NCBI GenBank assembly: GCA_035295845.1
Contig: DATGIF010000031.1
Coordinates: forward strand, 124,001-188,000
Length of the DNA: 64,000 nt
Direction of reading: 5' to 3'
DNA from: Palsa-892 sp035295845
GTDB taxonomy: Bacteria; Pseudomonadota; Alphaproteobacteria; Rhizobiales; Xanthobacteraceae
Part shown: positions 1-7,952 of the stretch, piece by piece
Layout: every line of letters starts with the position of its first letter
Position numbering within the stretch: position 1 is the stretch's first letter
Made by a program: the position numbers and the translations under genes
Notes under the pieces: model-generated
The model's database searches: none
Told to the model about the DNA's origin: nothing
The model's input: only the letters and a program-made list of their open reading frames with translations

Positions 1-313
1 GCGCCCGCAACGGGCCGACGATGCGGCTCCGGAGGTTCTTCAGGAACTCGGTTTCTTCCGCGGCCGTAAGCCCGATGAACACGACGACGCCATAGCGGAA
101 CACGACCGCAATGCCGTTCGCGCCCGCGCGCACGGCGAGCGGCAGCGCCGAAATGCTCGGCAGCTTCTCGTCGCGTTCGAGCGCGGTGGTGTCGATGCGG
201 TCGCCCACCAGCACCGCGCGCATCTGCGTCTTGTCGCCGAGCACGGGCAGGTTGGGCGCATCCATCGGGATCGGCTCCGCCGGGACGAGCGTGTGGGGGG
301 CAATATCAAGCAT
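1..313 (-). CDS. RMD1/YagE (DUF155) family protein, partial
   Basis: Only the N-terminal 104 codons are in the window; the gene runs off the left edge. The reverse strand opens with ATG at 313-311 and reads MLDIAPHTLVPAEPIPMDAP, then a Gly/Val-rich segment ending around AANGIAVVFRYGVVVFIGL-like residues, TAAEETEF and LRSRIVGPLRA. The 'FRYGVVVFIG...EE..FL' stretch resembles the RMD1/YagE (DUF155) family. Family members are often membrane-attached through a C-terminal segment, which would lie outside the window. The bacterial function is unknown. The family call rests on recognition by eye of the visible part. Confidence 0.7.
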   Translation of the reverse strand, partial: MLDIAPHTLVPAEPIPMDAPNLPVLGDKTQMRAVLVGDRIDTTALERDEKLPSISALPLAVRAGANGIAVVFRYGVVVFIGLTAAEETEFLKNLRSRIVGPLRA

Positions 314-558
314 GGCGAATGTCGTTTCAAATCAGGGTTGCAGCGATCTGGCCAAACGGTAGCGCCGGCGCGAAAGCGCCGCTCTGCCGCCAAATCGGGG
401 ATGCTGGAATATAGGATGCCTTTTTGGCCGCTATATGAAGGCAAGGAACCCCATGATCGGGCGAGGGGTTTTCGGGGGTGGCTGATTTAATTCCTATATA
501 TATCTGACACCACAAGCCCTATATGCTGAAATGGCTCCATCACGATAGGAGTACGCCA

Positions 559-690
559 ATGTGCAAACTGTTTGCTCTGACGGTAGCCCTAATGCTGATG
601 ATCTCCAGCGCCATGGCTCAGCAGCACCACACTCCTTGCCCAAAGGGAACGCACTGGAACAACCACACATCACAGTGCGAAAGTAATTGA
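559..690 (+). CDS. Small secreted Cys peptide (43 aa)
   Basis: Short ORF starting ATG at 559, with AGGAG at 547-551, a well-placed ribosome site. The peptide begins MCKLFALTVALMLMISSAMA, a clean signal peptide with an Ala-x-Ala cleavage site. The mature part is about 23 residues (QQHHTPCPKGTHWNNHTSQCESN) with two cysteines that could form one disulfide. The CPxGxHW...C pattern resembles short exported peptides I associate with rhizobia; that is recognition, not a search. Function unknown. The RBS plus signal peptide make it more credible than a random ORF of this size. Confidence 0.6.
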   Translation: MCKLFALTVALMLMISSAMAQQHHTPCPKGTHWNNHTSQCESN

Positions 691-698
691 GACGGCTC

Positions 699-824
699 AT
701 GTCCTACCTAGACGCGCCGCCCTATTTCAAAGACGATGCCGAGGCCGGCAAGACGCTTGAAGTGTGGACTCGTTTCCCCGCTCGGCTACCGCGCTACCGC
801 GAGTTTGACGCTTCTTCCTGTTAG
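699..824 (+). CDS. Short hypothetical ORF (41 aa)
   Basis: ATG at 699, eight bases after the stop of the preceding small peptide, reading MSYLDAPPYFKDDAEAGKTL and on to a TAG at 822-824. There is no signal peptide or membrane segment and no clear Shine-Dalgarno sequence. It could be a truncated remnant of a longer gene or a chance ORF. I do not recognise it. Confidence 0.25.
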   Translation: MSYLDAPPYFKDDAEAGKTLEVWTRFPARLPRYREFDASSC

Positions 825-854
825 CCTCTCAGGTTGTTCGCCGGGGGCTATCTC

Positions 855-1232
855 ATGAAAATTTCCGGAATTTTGTTTGTATCCGCGTTGACCGCGGCGT
901 CGCTGATTGGAATTCCCCCGGCCTTGGCCAATAGCGCGATCGCCCTCGGGCAATGCGATCGCTACGGCTACGCCTACGGGTACAGCACGATGGGAGAGGC
1001 AAAAGCCGAGGCGCTCGCTCAATGCGCGAAAGAGGGCGACAGAACCTGCCAGATCATCGTCACGGTTCATCGCGGCTGCGGCGCCTTAGCGGTCTCAGCG
1101 AATTGCGGCTCCAAGGGCTGGGCCTACGCGCCGACCCGCCGCTATGCCGAGCTGCGGGCGATTAAGGAATGCGTCGGACATGGCGGCGTGGATTGCACCA
1201 TCAGGCGCTGGGTTTGTGATCGCGGCTGGTGA
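855..1232 (+). CDS. DUF4189-domain secreted protein
   Basis: 125 aa. The start at 855 (MKISGILFVSALTAASLIG) is chosen because it opens directly into a signal peptide and has GGGGG at about 843-847; a TTG at 834 would add seven residues. The mature protein has seven or so cysteines and the repeated pattern W/G-YA-Y-Y-AxxxALxxC (GYAYGYSTMGEAKAEALAQC and later GWAYAPTRRYAELRAIKEC), typical of DUF4189. The family is exported and Cys-rich; no enzymatic role is known. Likely periplasmic with two or three disulfides. It stands alone between the small peptides and the diguanylate cyclase gene. Confidence 0.75.
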   Translation: MKISGILFVSALTAASLIGIPPALANSAIALGQCDRYGYAYGYSTMGEAKAEALAQCAKEGDRTCQIIVTVHRGCGALAVSANCGSKGWAYAPTRRYAELRAIKECVGHGGVDCTIRRWVCDRGW

Positions 1233-1402
1233 TCGTTGGAGCCGCCGCCCGCGCCGGCTCGGTTCGCTGTGAACCGATGCATGGTTAACGCTTGTTGAAT
1301 CGGGGCGAGTTCGAAGCCAAAACCGCAAGCGGAAAGCCGCCGGCCCTCGATTAATCGGCCATCAATCGAGTTGTGCGAAACTCTCGCGCAACCGAGGCGG
1401 CC

Positions 1403-2335
1403 ATGCAGATTGTTTTGGTGGACCCGAGCCGCGCCGTGCAGCGGATCATGACCCAGCTGATTGAGCCGGGACAGCACCGCGTATTCGCCTTCAACCGCAG
1501 CCACGACGCGCTCGATTTCGTGGCCGCCAATCGCGACGTCCGCGCGTTCATCACGAGCGGCGAGATTGACGGAATTTCCGGCGTCGAACTTTGCGCCGAA
1601 GCGCGCCGCGCGGCGGGCCCGCACCGGCCGCTGTACATCATTTTGATGTCCTCGCTCGACGATCCGCGCCTGCTCGTGAAGGCGCTCGACAACGGCGCCG
1701 ACGATTTCATTCGCAAGCCGCCGATCGCCGAAGAGCTGCAAGCGCGCTTGCGGCTCGCCGATCGCGTCACGTCGATGCAGCGCGAGCTGGTCCGGCACGC
1801 CACCACGGACTTTCTCACCGGCCTTCTCAACCGGCGCGCGTTTTTCGATACGGCAAAGGAGACGTGCAAGCGGGCCGAGGGCGGCAAGCCGGTCTCCGTC
1901 ATCATCTTCGATATCGACCATTTCAAGCACGTCAACGACACCTATGGGCACAACGTCGGCGACGTGGTGCTCGCGACCGTGGCGGCGCAGGCGCGGACCG
2001 TGGGTGGAACCGCGGTGCGGCTCGGCGGCGAGGAATTCGGCATCCTCCTGGAACGCGATCTTGTCGACGCGATCGGCCTTGCCGAAGATCTCAGGCGGTC
2101 GGTGCGCGCCCTGAGCTTCGCCGAGCACGGATCGTTCGCGATCAGCTGCAGTCTTGGCGTGGCGGAATGGAAAGAGGGCGATACGGTCGATCGGCTCCTG
2201 CGCCGCGCGGACATGGCCTTGTATCAGGCGAAGACCAGCGGCCGCGACCGCGTTGTCGCCGCGGACAGCTTCTTGGTCACGAAAGACCACGAGGATTGGC
2301 AGGGAGCCGCGCGCAAGGGCGGGCGGCTCGGTTAG
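1403..2335 (+). CDS. PleD-like GGDEF protein with degenerate receiver
   Basis: 310 aa from ATG 1403 (GAGG at 1394-1397); a GTG at 1373 is a longer alternative. Residues 1-120 form a CheY-like receiver and about 140-295 a GGDEF diguanylate cyclase domain. The cyclase looks active: DIDHFKHVNDTYGH at 170-183 and the signature GGEEF at 208-212, so it should make c-di-GMP from two GTP. The receiver is odd. The position of the phospho-acceptor Asp appears to be Ser52 (FITSGEIDG), and the paired acidic residues are reduced to a single Asp7 followed by Pro. The conserved Lys105 and Ser/Thr are kept. No RxxD inhibitory site is seen five residues before GGEEF. Activation by phosphorylation and product inhibition therefore both look lost. 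Cytoplasmic; no adjacent kinase gene. Confidence 0.88.
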   Translation: MQIVLVDPSRAVQRIMTQLIEPGQHRVFAFNRSHDALDFVAANRDVRAFITSGEIDGISGVELCAEARRAAGPHRPLYIILMSSLDDPRLLVKALDNGADDFIRKPPIAEELQARLRLADRVTSMQRELVRHATTDFLTGLLNRRAFFDTAKETCKRAEGGKPVSVIIFDIDHFKHVNDTYGHNVGDVVLATVAAQARTVGGTAVRLGGEEFGILLERDLVDAIGLAEDLRRSVRALSFAEHGSFAISCSLGVAEWKEGDTVDRLLRRADMALYQAKTSGRDRVVAADSFLVTKDHEDWQGAARKGGRLG

Positions 2336-2461
2336 CCGGCTTCGCTGCGATAACTCTTCGGCATTTTATGGTTCATGGCAACGAAGCGTTTGGGCATTCC
2401 CCGGCGCTCCTTTGACCGGCCCTTAAGCAATCGGCCCTAGCGTGTCCGAACCGGAGCGCGC

Positions 2462-2968
2462 ATGGCGGACGAAACCGTGTCGAGCAAATCGAACATCGGC
2501 TGGGGCCTCTTCGCCGCCGCCATCGGCGCTTTCATCGTGGCCGGCGCGAGCGGCCTCTTCGGCTACAATTTGCAAACGGCCGACGAAACGCCGCAGTGGA
2601 TCGGCGTTTGCGCCGGCGCGATTTTCCTTGCCGGCGGCATTGCCGTCATGCTCGCCGGCGTGAAGCCGGGACCCGACGGCGGCCTTTCGCCCGACGCGCC
2701 CCGCTGGCTGAAAGCCGCTTCGCTCGCGCTCGCGCTCTTCATCGCCGGAGATTTTGTTGCGCTCTTTGCGTGGATCGCGTTCGGGCCAGGCGAGCGCCAT
2801 TTCAGCACGAGTACGTCGTTCGGCGGCATTCACACCAGCGGAGCAGGCAACGAAACCATCGGCCGCGTGGCGTTCGGCTTCGGCGCGGCCTTTTGTGGGG
2901 CGGTCTTTATCGCCTTTCTCGTCACGGGCGTCCGCCAGCTCTGGCGCCGCGATCAATCGCAGCAATAA
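2462..2968 (+). CDS. Four-TM membrane protein of unknown function
   Basis: 168 aa starting ATG 2462 (MADETVSSKSNIGWGLFAAA). Four hydrophobic segments are visible at about residues 12-35, 46-66, 84-108 and 135-158, with a short charged C-terminus (RQLWRRDQSQQ) and a Ser/Thr/Gly-rich loop between the last two helices. No catalytic motif or known family is recognised. Inner-membrane location is inferred from the helices. It converges on the acyltransferase gene ending at 2979 and has no obvious operon partner. Confidence 0.7.
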   Translation: MADETVSSKSNIGWGLFAAAIGAFIVAGASGLFGYNLQTADETPQWIGVCAGAIFLAGGIAVMLAGVKPGPDGGLSPDAPRWLKAASLALALFIAGDFVALFAWIAFGPGERHFSTSTSFGGIHTSGAGNETIGRVAFGFGAAFCGAVFIAFLVTGVRQLWRRDQSQQ

Positions 2969-2978
2969 AGTCCGAGCT

Positions 2979-3632
2979 TCAGGCCACCATCGCCCGGTGC
3001 TGCGCCTCGCTCCAGGGCGCCGTGAAGTAGCGATAGAGCCAGTTGCCGCGCGCCTTCAGCCGCTTGTAGGCGGCGCGGAGGTCGAGGACCATGGTGATGC
3101 GCCGGCTCTCGCAGCGCAATTCGCCCACATCGTGGGTCGCGACCGGCAGGAAGCCCATCACGCGAGTGTGGAAGCCGAAGGGGCTGTGCGGATCGTTTTC
3201 GAACACGTCGGTGACGAAGTGGGTGTAGCCGCGCGCGACCGTTTCCGCGGTCGCCGCCCGCATGAGGGCCGCCGCCACCATCATGTTGCCGCGGTAGCGC
3301 GCGCGCACCGCGAAGCGGCCGATTTCGGCGATACGATTGTCGCGGATGAAGTTCTCCACCTTCACGCCGCCCTCGAGCGGCTTCAATCCGTATTTCGCGT
3401 ATTCGGCGAGCGGCGGGTCGTAGCGCACGCGCAGGACGCCGGCCGGCCGGCCGCGCACGGAGACCAGGAACCAGGAAAGATCCTCGCGTTGAAGGTCGGA
3501 GGCGGGGATCTGTTCGGCGGCATTGGCGATCCACCGCTTTTCCCGGCGATAGGTGGCGGAAAGCACTCTCACCACGCGCCGGCGGCCTCGTTCGTCCGCC
3601 ACGCGTTCGGCACTGATGCGGTCATTGGCCAT
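2979..3632 (-). CDS. FeeM-like GNAT N-acyl amino acid synthase
   Basis: 217 aa. The fold is GNAT-like: a long N-terminal strand region, then EIGRFAVRARYRG at about 103-115, which fits the cofactor-binding motif, followed by a 'VTDVFENDPHSPFGFHTRVMGF' type segment (about 140-160) typical of FeeM/PEP-CTERM-associated N-acyl amino acid synthases. Such enzymes move a fatty acyl chain from acyl-ACP to the amino group of an amino acid. The gene is second in a two-gene operon: the PlsC-like gene upstream (3622-4434) overlaps its start by 11 bp, so the two are almost certainly co-translated. Substrate and product are not predictable from sequence; an acyl-amino acid or aminolipid is the inference. 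No exosortase genes are visible in the window. Confidence 0.7.
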   Translation of the reverse strand: MANDRISAERVADERGRRRVVRVLSATYRREKRWIANAAEQIPASDLQREDLSWFLVSVRGRPAGVLRVRYDPPLAEYAKYGLKPLEGGVKVENFIRDNRIAEIGRFAVRARYRGNMMVAAALMRAATAETVARGYTHFVTDVFENDPHSPFGFHTRVMGFLPVATHDVGELRCESRRITMVLDLRAAYKRLKARGNWLYRYFTAPWSEAQHRAMVA

Positions 3633-4434
3633 TGCGGTTCTCCCAGGGTGACGTCCAACGCTTGCCGGCGAGCCGGCTGATTTCGTTCATGATGACCGCG
3701 TGCCACGCCCGCACATCGGCGAGCGGCGCCCATGCGCTTGCAATCGCGGGCGGAAACAGCGGCGTTCCGATCTCGACTTCCATGGCAGCGAGATCGCCGA
3801 TCAACTCGCCCGCGCCCGCGCGGGGGAAACGGATTCCCGCCGGCACCACCGGCACGCCGGTCTCGAGCGAGAGCCGCGCGGCACCCCGGCGCCCGGCGAG
3901 CAGGCGCTGCGGGTCGCGATTGACCGCGCCTTCGGGAAAGAACGCGACCGAGCGCTCGGCGGAGAGTTGCGCCCGCGCCCGCTCGAGCGCCGTCAGCCGC
4001 TGGCGATACAAGGGCTTCAACAGGTTGAAGAGCCGCGGCCGCGCGGGCTTCCGCGTCACCGTGATGGTTTCGGCGCGATCGTAAATCGGGCCGACGCCCG
4101 GGATCAGGCGGAAGTTCCAGTCGGCGAGAAAATGAATGATGCGGCCGCCGCGGTAGAGAAAAAGCAGCGCAGGCACCAATACCGACTCGGTGCGGGTGCT
4201 GTGGTTGAGCGCGAGGATGAAGGGATCGCGGCGGATGTTTTCGAGGCCGCGGATCGCCAGCACCTTGCGCCGCGCGATCAGCGAAAGGCCGCGCAGGAGC
4301 CAGTGGCAGCCGGCGGGCGCGCCGGGAAGCGGCCAGCGCAAGATCGCTTCATCGGAGGGCGGTAGCCAAACCGATGGCGCGGCCGGTAGCGGCATTCGGT
4401 CCGCCACCGCGGGGACGAGTTGGCGAGCATTCAC
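3622..4434 (-). CDS. PlsC-type lysophospholipid acyltransferase
   Basis: 270 aa. The acyltransferase motif I is NHSTRTES at 77-84. His78 is present, but the residue four places beyond the gap is Glu83 instead of the usual Asp of HX4D. Motif III is FPEGAVNRD at 166-174 and motif IV-like PVVPAGIRF follows at 195-203. The enzyme should transfer a fatty acyl chain to a hydroxyl group, normally of lysophosphatidic acid, at the inner membrane. Its 3' end overlaps the FeeM-like N-acyltransferase gene, so it may instead O-acylate an N-acyl amino acid, as OlsA does after OlsB in ornithine-lipid synthesis. That role is inference. Confidence 0.78.
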   Translation of the reverse strand: MNARQLVPAVADRMPLPAAPSVWLPPSDEAILRWPLPGAPAGCHWLLRGLSLIARRKVLAIRGLENIRRDPFILALNHSTRTESVLVPALLFLYRGGRIIHFLADWNFRLIPGVGPIYDRAETITVTRKPARPRLFNLLKPLYRQRLTALERARAQLSAERSVAFFPEGAVNRDPQRLLAGRRGAARLSLETGVPVVPAGIRFPRAGAGELIGDLAAMEVEIGTPLFPPAIASAWAPLADVRAWHAVIMNEISRLAGKRWTSPWENRNGQ

Positions 4435-4515
4435 GCCTACGTTTCATCGATGATTCGTTTTGCAGGACGATGAGGATGGAATGACAGTCCGATGAATCGG
4501 TGGGGGCAATCCGGG

Positions 4516-5373
4516 CTAGCCCACCACCGCCCGCCCGTTGTTCAACACCACGACGTTCCGCGGCAGCGCCTTGGCGCGGAACGAAATCGTTTTTCCATCG
4601 CGCCACATCTCGGTGCTGATCGTCTCGCCGGGAAACACCGGCGAGGAAAAGCGCAGGCTGATTTCCTTCAGTTGCGATGGATCGTTATCGCAGCAGGCGC
4701 GCAAAATCGCGCGGCCCGCCACGCCAAAGGTGCAGAGCCCGTGCAGGATCGGCCGCTCGAAGCCGGCGGCGCGCGCCACCGCCGGGTCCGCGTGCAGCGG
4801 ATTGTAGTCGCCGGAAAGGCGATAGATGAGGGCGGCCTGCGGCAGCGTCTTCAAATCGAGCACGATGTCGGGTGCGCGCTCAGGCAATTTGTGTGGTTCG
4901 GGCGTCGCCGCGTTCGGCCCGCCATAGCCGCCATTGCCGCGGAGCACGGTGGTGGAGGTCAGCGTGGCAAGGAGCGCGCCGGTTTTCTTGTCCACGACAT
5001 CGCGCTCGGAAAACATCAGCGAGCCCTTGTCCGCGCCCTTGTCGACGATGCCGGTGACGCGCGATTTGCCGATCACGGTGCCGGAAGCAGGCAGCGGCCG
5101 GTGCAGGATCACGCCCTGCTCGCCGTGCAGCACTTTTTTCCAGTCGACGCCGGTGCGCGGATCCTTCAGCCAGAAGCCGGGATAGCCGAGCACCACGGCC
5201 ATGGTCGGCAAGGCCGCGAGTTTCTCTTCGTAGACGAAATGAAGCTCGCTTTCGTCGACGGGGTCGCTGCCGCAGCCGAGTCCGAGCGCATAGAGGATGG
5301 TGTCGCGCACAGAATAGGCGTGCTCGATATCCTCGAAGCGCCAGGCGAGGAGCTTTTGGTAATCGAACACCAT
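4516..5373 (-). CDS. MaoC-family enoyl-CoA hydratase (hydratase 2 type)
   Basis: 285 aa from ATG 5373 (MVFDYQKLLAWRFEDIEHAY). The frame remains open upstream to 5742, but that part is low-complexity shadow sequence over another gene. Two hot-dog halves are present; the C-terminal half carries the hydratase-2 signature SGDYNPLHADPAVARAAGF then RPILHGLC, with the catalytic Asp and His. It should hydrate trans-2-enoyl-CoA to the (R)-3-hydroxyacyl-CoA. It lies downstream of the acyl-CoA dehydrogenase on the same strand, with a small remnant gene between, and faces the SDR/thiolase genes, so it probably serves the same acyl-CoA pathway. The ribosome site is weak. Confidence 0.82.
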   Translation of the reverse strand: MVFDYQKLLAWRFEDIEHAYSVRDTILYALGLGCGSDPVDESELHFVYEEKLAALPTMAVVLGYPGFWLKDPRTGVDWKKVLHGEQGVILHRPLPASGTVIGKSRVTGIVDKGADKGSLMFSERDVVDKKTGALLATLTSTTVLRGNGGYGGPNAATPEPHKLPERAPDIVLDLKTLPQAALIYRLSGDYNPLHADPAVARAAGFERPILHGLCTFGVAGRAILRACCDNDPSQLKEISLRFSSPVFPGETISTEMWRDGKTISFRAKALPRNVVVLNNGRAVVG

Positions 5374-5420
5374 GCCGAAGTTTTGAGTTTTCTCAATAGC
5401 TTGGATGCCAAGTCTTGAAT

Positions 5421-5681
5421 CTATTTCTCCGGATAGTCCTTGATCGAGGCCGGGCTGGTCCGCGGCTCGTTCGAAACCACCGCCAACAGCGCCGCGTCGG
5501 GCGCGTAATTGGCGGTGACCTTGGCGGCCTCGTGGGTCGCGAGCGACTTGTTCCAGCGGTCGAACAGCGCCGCGATCTGGTCCTTGTTGATTGTCTTGCA
5601 GGTCATCGAGGTATCGGCTTGCGCCGCGGGTGAAACCGTCCACGCCGCGCAGGTGGCCGCGAGCGGGATCAACTTTTTCAT
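5421..5681 (-). pseudogene. Truncated SnoaL-like (SgcJ/EcaC type) secreted protein
   Basis: 86 codons from ATG 5681, with GAGG nine bases upstream on the reverse strand. The product starts MKKLIPLAATCAAWTVSPAA (signal peptide) and continues CKTINKDQIAALFDRWNKSL and NYAPDAALLAVVSNEPRTSP, matching the first half of exported SnoaL-like/SgcJ-EcaC proteins. Intact members are roughly 150-165 aa; here the frame stops right after SIKDYPEK, where family members read on as KDYF. The second half of the fold is missing. The +1 frame just past the break reads GEIDSR, which resembles the family's later sequence, so an internal deletion with frameshift is plausible. A functional short product cannot be excluded. 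Confidence 0.55.
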
Positions 5682-5743
5682 CGATGTAGCCTCGTTGTCT
5701 GGCATTGAAAATCGCCGGAATCATAAATTCCCAATCTGGCACC

Positions 5744-6880
5744 CTATAACGCCCTTGCGATCAGCTCCTTCATGATCTCGTTCGAGCCGCCGAAGATGCG
5801 GTGCACCCGCGCGTCGGCATAGGCGCGCGTGATCGGGAATTCCCACATATAGCCGTAGCCGCCGAACAGTTGCAGGCAGGTGTCGAGCACGCGGCTTTCG
5901 AGATCGGTGAGCCAGTATTTCGCCATCGCGGCGGTGGTAACGTCGAGCACGCCGTTCATGTGCTTCTCGATGCACGCATTGAGGAAGGTGCGGGCGACGG
6001 TGATGTCGGTCTTTACTTCCGCGAGCTTGAAGCGGCTGTTCTGGAATTCGGCGATGGGTTGACCGAACACCTTGCGCTCGCGCGTGTAGGCAAGTGTCCA
6101 GTCATAGGCCGCTTCCATCAGCGCGACGGCGGTGACCGCCACCACCAGCCGCTCGCGCGGCAATTCCTGCATCAACTGCGCGAAGCCGCGGCCTTCGCCG
6201 CCGAGGAGATTGCTCACCGGCACACGCACGTCGGAAAAGAAAAGCTCGGAGGTATCCTGCGCGTGCATGCCGAGCTTTTCGAGATTGCGGCCGCGCGTGA
6301 AGCCATCGCGCTCGCGCTCGACCAAAATCAGGCTCGTGCCCTTGGCGCCTTTCGCGGCGTCGGTCTTGGCCACCACGATCACGAGGTCGGAAAGCTGGCC
6401 GTTGGTGATGAAGGTCTTCTGGCCGTTGATAACATATTCGTCGCCCTCGCGCCGCGCGGTGGTGCGGATCGCTTGCAGGTCGCTGCCCGCGCCGGGCTCG
6501 GTCATGGCGATGGCGCAGATCGTCTCGCCGCGCGCCATTTTCGGCAGCCATTTCTTTTTCTGCTCTTCGGAGCCGTAGTGCAAAATGTAGGGCGCGCAGA
6601 TGTCGGAGTGCACGCGAAAGCCGGGGCCGGTATAGACGCCGCGCGTCATCTCTTCGTTGAGGATCACGCCGGTGAGGAAATCGGCGCCGCCGCCGCCATA
6701 TTCGGTGGGGATGTCGGTGAGCAGGAGCCCCGCTTCGCCCGCCTTCCTCCATACTTCGCGGCTGACAACGCCTTCCTTTTCCCAGCGCGCATGATGCGGC
6801 GCCACTTCGCGCTCGATGAAGCGCTTCACGCTCGCGCGGAAGAGCGCGTGGTCCTCCCGGAACAGCGGCTGCACGTTCAT
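5744..6880 (-). CDS. Acyl-CoA dehydrogenase (LCAD-like)
   Basis: 378 aa, normal length for the FAD acyl-CoA dehydrogenase family. Visible motifs: AIAMTEPGAGSDLQAI (FAD/substrate loop, about 124-139), TFITNGQLSDLVIVV, RERKVFGQPIAEFQNSRFKL and QLFGGYGYMWEFPITRAYAD near the C-terminus. The residue where medium/short-chain enzymes carry the catalytic Glu is Gly (IFGGSNEIMKEL). A Glu is instead available at 243 in LPRERLVVAV, the position used by long-chain and isovaleryl enzymes. It should introduce the 2,3-double bond into an acyl-CoA, passing electrons to ETF. It is transcribed divergently from the SDR at 7035, with 154 bp between that could hold both promoters. Confidence 0.92.
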   Translation of the reverse strand: MNVQPLFREDHALFRASVKRFIEREVAPHHARWEKEGVVSREVWRKAGEAGLLLTDIPTEYGGGGADFLTGVILNEEMTRGVYTGPGFRVHSDICAPYILHYGSEEQKKKWLPKMARGETICAIAMTEPGAGSDLQAIRTTARREGDEYVINGQKTFITNGQLSDLVIVVAKTDAAKGAKGTSLILVERERDGFTRGRNLEKLGMHAQDTSELFFSDVRVPVSNLLGGEGRGFAQLMQELPRERLVVAVTAVALMEAAYDWTLAYTRERKVFGQPIAEFQNSRFKLAEVKTDITVARTFLNACIEKHMNGVLDVTTAAMAKYWLTDLESRVLDTCLQLFGGYGYMWEFPITRAYADARVHRIFGGSNEIMKELIARAL

Positions 6881-7034
6881 GGCGCGTTACTCCCGGTGGC
6901 GTTTCGCGGGATGGTCGCACCGGGCGGCGTTTCGTCAAGCGAAAACAGTCGCTTCCTTGACGCTAACAGGCGCGGGTGGCAGCCTTTGCAACAACTTAAC
7001 GCGCGAAAAAACCAGCGCGACCGGGAGGAGTTAC

Positions 7035-7952
7035 GTGGCCAAGGCGCTTGACGGAAAAGTCGTGGTCGTCACCGGCGCCGGGCGCGGCATCGGCCGCGAG
7101 ATCGCGTTGCTCGCCGCCGCGGAGGGCGGCAAGGTTGTTGTGAATGACCTGGGAGGGGCGGCGGACGGCGAGGGCGGCGAGAGCGCCAAGCCCGCGGAAG
7201 AAGTGGTGGCCGAAATCAAGAAAAAGGGCGGCGAGGCCGTCGCCAATTTCGACAGCGTCGCCGAGCCCGCCGCCGCCGCCAACATCGTCAAGACCGCGGT
7301 CGACCGTTTCGGCCGCATCGACGGCGTCGTCAACAACGCCGGCATTTTGCGCGACCGCATCTTCCACCGCATGAGCATCGTCGACTTCGAGCAGGTGGTG
7401 AAGGTGCACCTGTTCGGCTCGTTCTACATGGCGCATGCGGCGGCGCGCTATTTCCGCGAGCAGGAGTCGGGCGCCTTCGTGCATTTCACCTCGACCTCGG
7501 GCCTCGTCGGCAATTTCGGCCAGGCCAATTACGCCGCCGCCAAGCTCGGCATCGTGGGGCTCTCGAAATCGATCGCGCTCGACATGGGCCGCTATCACGT
7601 GCGCTCGAATTGCGTCTCGCCCTTCGCCTGGAGCCGGCTGATCGGAACGATCCCCACCGAGACCGAGGAGCAGAAAAAGCGGGTGGCCAAAATCCAGGCC
7701 ATGGGGCCGGAGAAGATCGCGCCAATCTGCGTCTATCTTCTCTCCGATGCCGCGAAGGACGTAACCGGCCAGATTTTCGCCGTCCGCATGAACGAAATCT
7801 ACCTGATGAGCCAGTCGCGCCCGATCCGCTCGGTGCAGCGTTCTGACGGCTGGACCTGCGAGACGATCGCGAGCCATGCGATGCCCGCGCTGAAGGCTTC
7901 CTTCTATCCGCTCGATCGTTCGGCGGATGTTTTCTCGTGGGATCCAATCTGA
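7035..7952 (+). CDS. SDR dehydrogenase, MFE-2 (3R)-hydroxyacyl-CoA type
   Basis: 305 aa. Start GTG 7035 is fixed by a strong GGAGGAG at 7024-7030 and by the onset of homology (VAKALDGKVVVVTGAGRGIG). Rossmann motif TGAGRGIG, NNAGILRD and the catalytic Ser/Tyr/Lys set (STSGLVGNFGQANYAAAKLG) are all present. The long insert after the first strand (NDLGGAADGEGGESAKPAEE) and the C-terminal extension resemble the dehydrogenase part of peroxisomal multifunctional enzyme 2. It likely oxidises a (3R)-hydroxyacyl-CoA, which pairs with the hydratase-2-type MaoC nearby. The stop overlaps the next start by one base (TGATG), so it is translationally coupled to the HMGCS-like gene. Confidence 0.85.
   Translation: MAKALDGKVVVVTGAGRGIGREIALLAAAEGGKVVVNDLGGAADGEGGESAKPAEEVVAEIKKKGGEAVANFDSVAEPAAAANIVKTAVDRFGRIDGVVNNAGILRDRIFHRMSIVDFEQVVKVHLFGSFYMAHAAARYFREQESGAFVHFTSTSGLVGNFGQANYAAAKLGIVGLSKSIALDMGRYHVRSNCVSPFAWSRLIGTIPTETEEQKKRVAKIQAMGPEKIAPICVYLLSDAAKDVTGQIFAVRMNEIYLMSQSRPIRSVQRSDGWTCETIASHAMPALKASFYPLDRSADVFSWDPI

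Noticed and set aside
5374..5742. N-terminal extension of the MaoC frame to 5742
   Set aside because: The added 123 residues have no homology and read out of frame over the SnoaL-like gene, whose signal peptide and RBS are better.
5801..7051. 416-codon + ORF across the acyl-CoA dehydrogenase
   Set aside because: His/Arg-rich antisense shadow of a well-defined enzyme gene.
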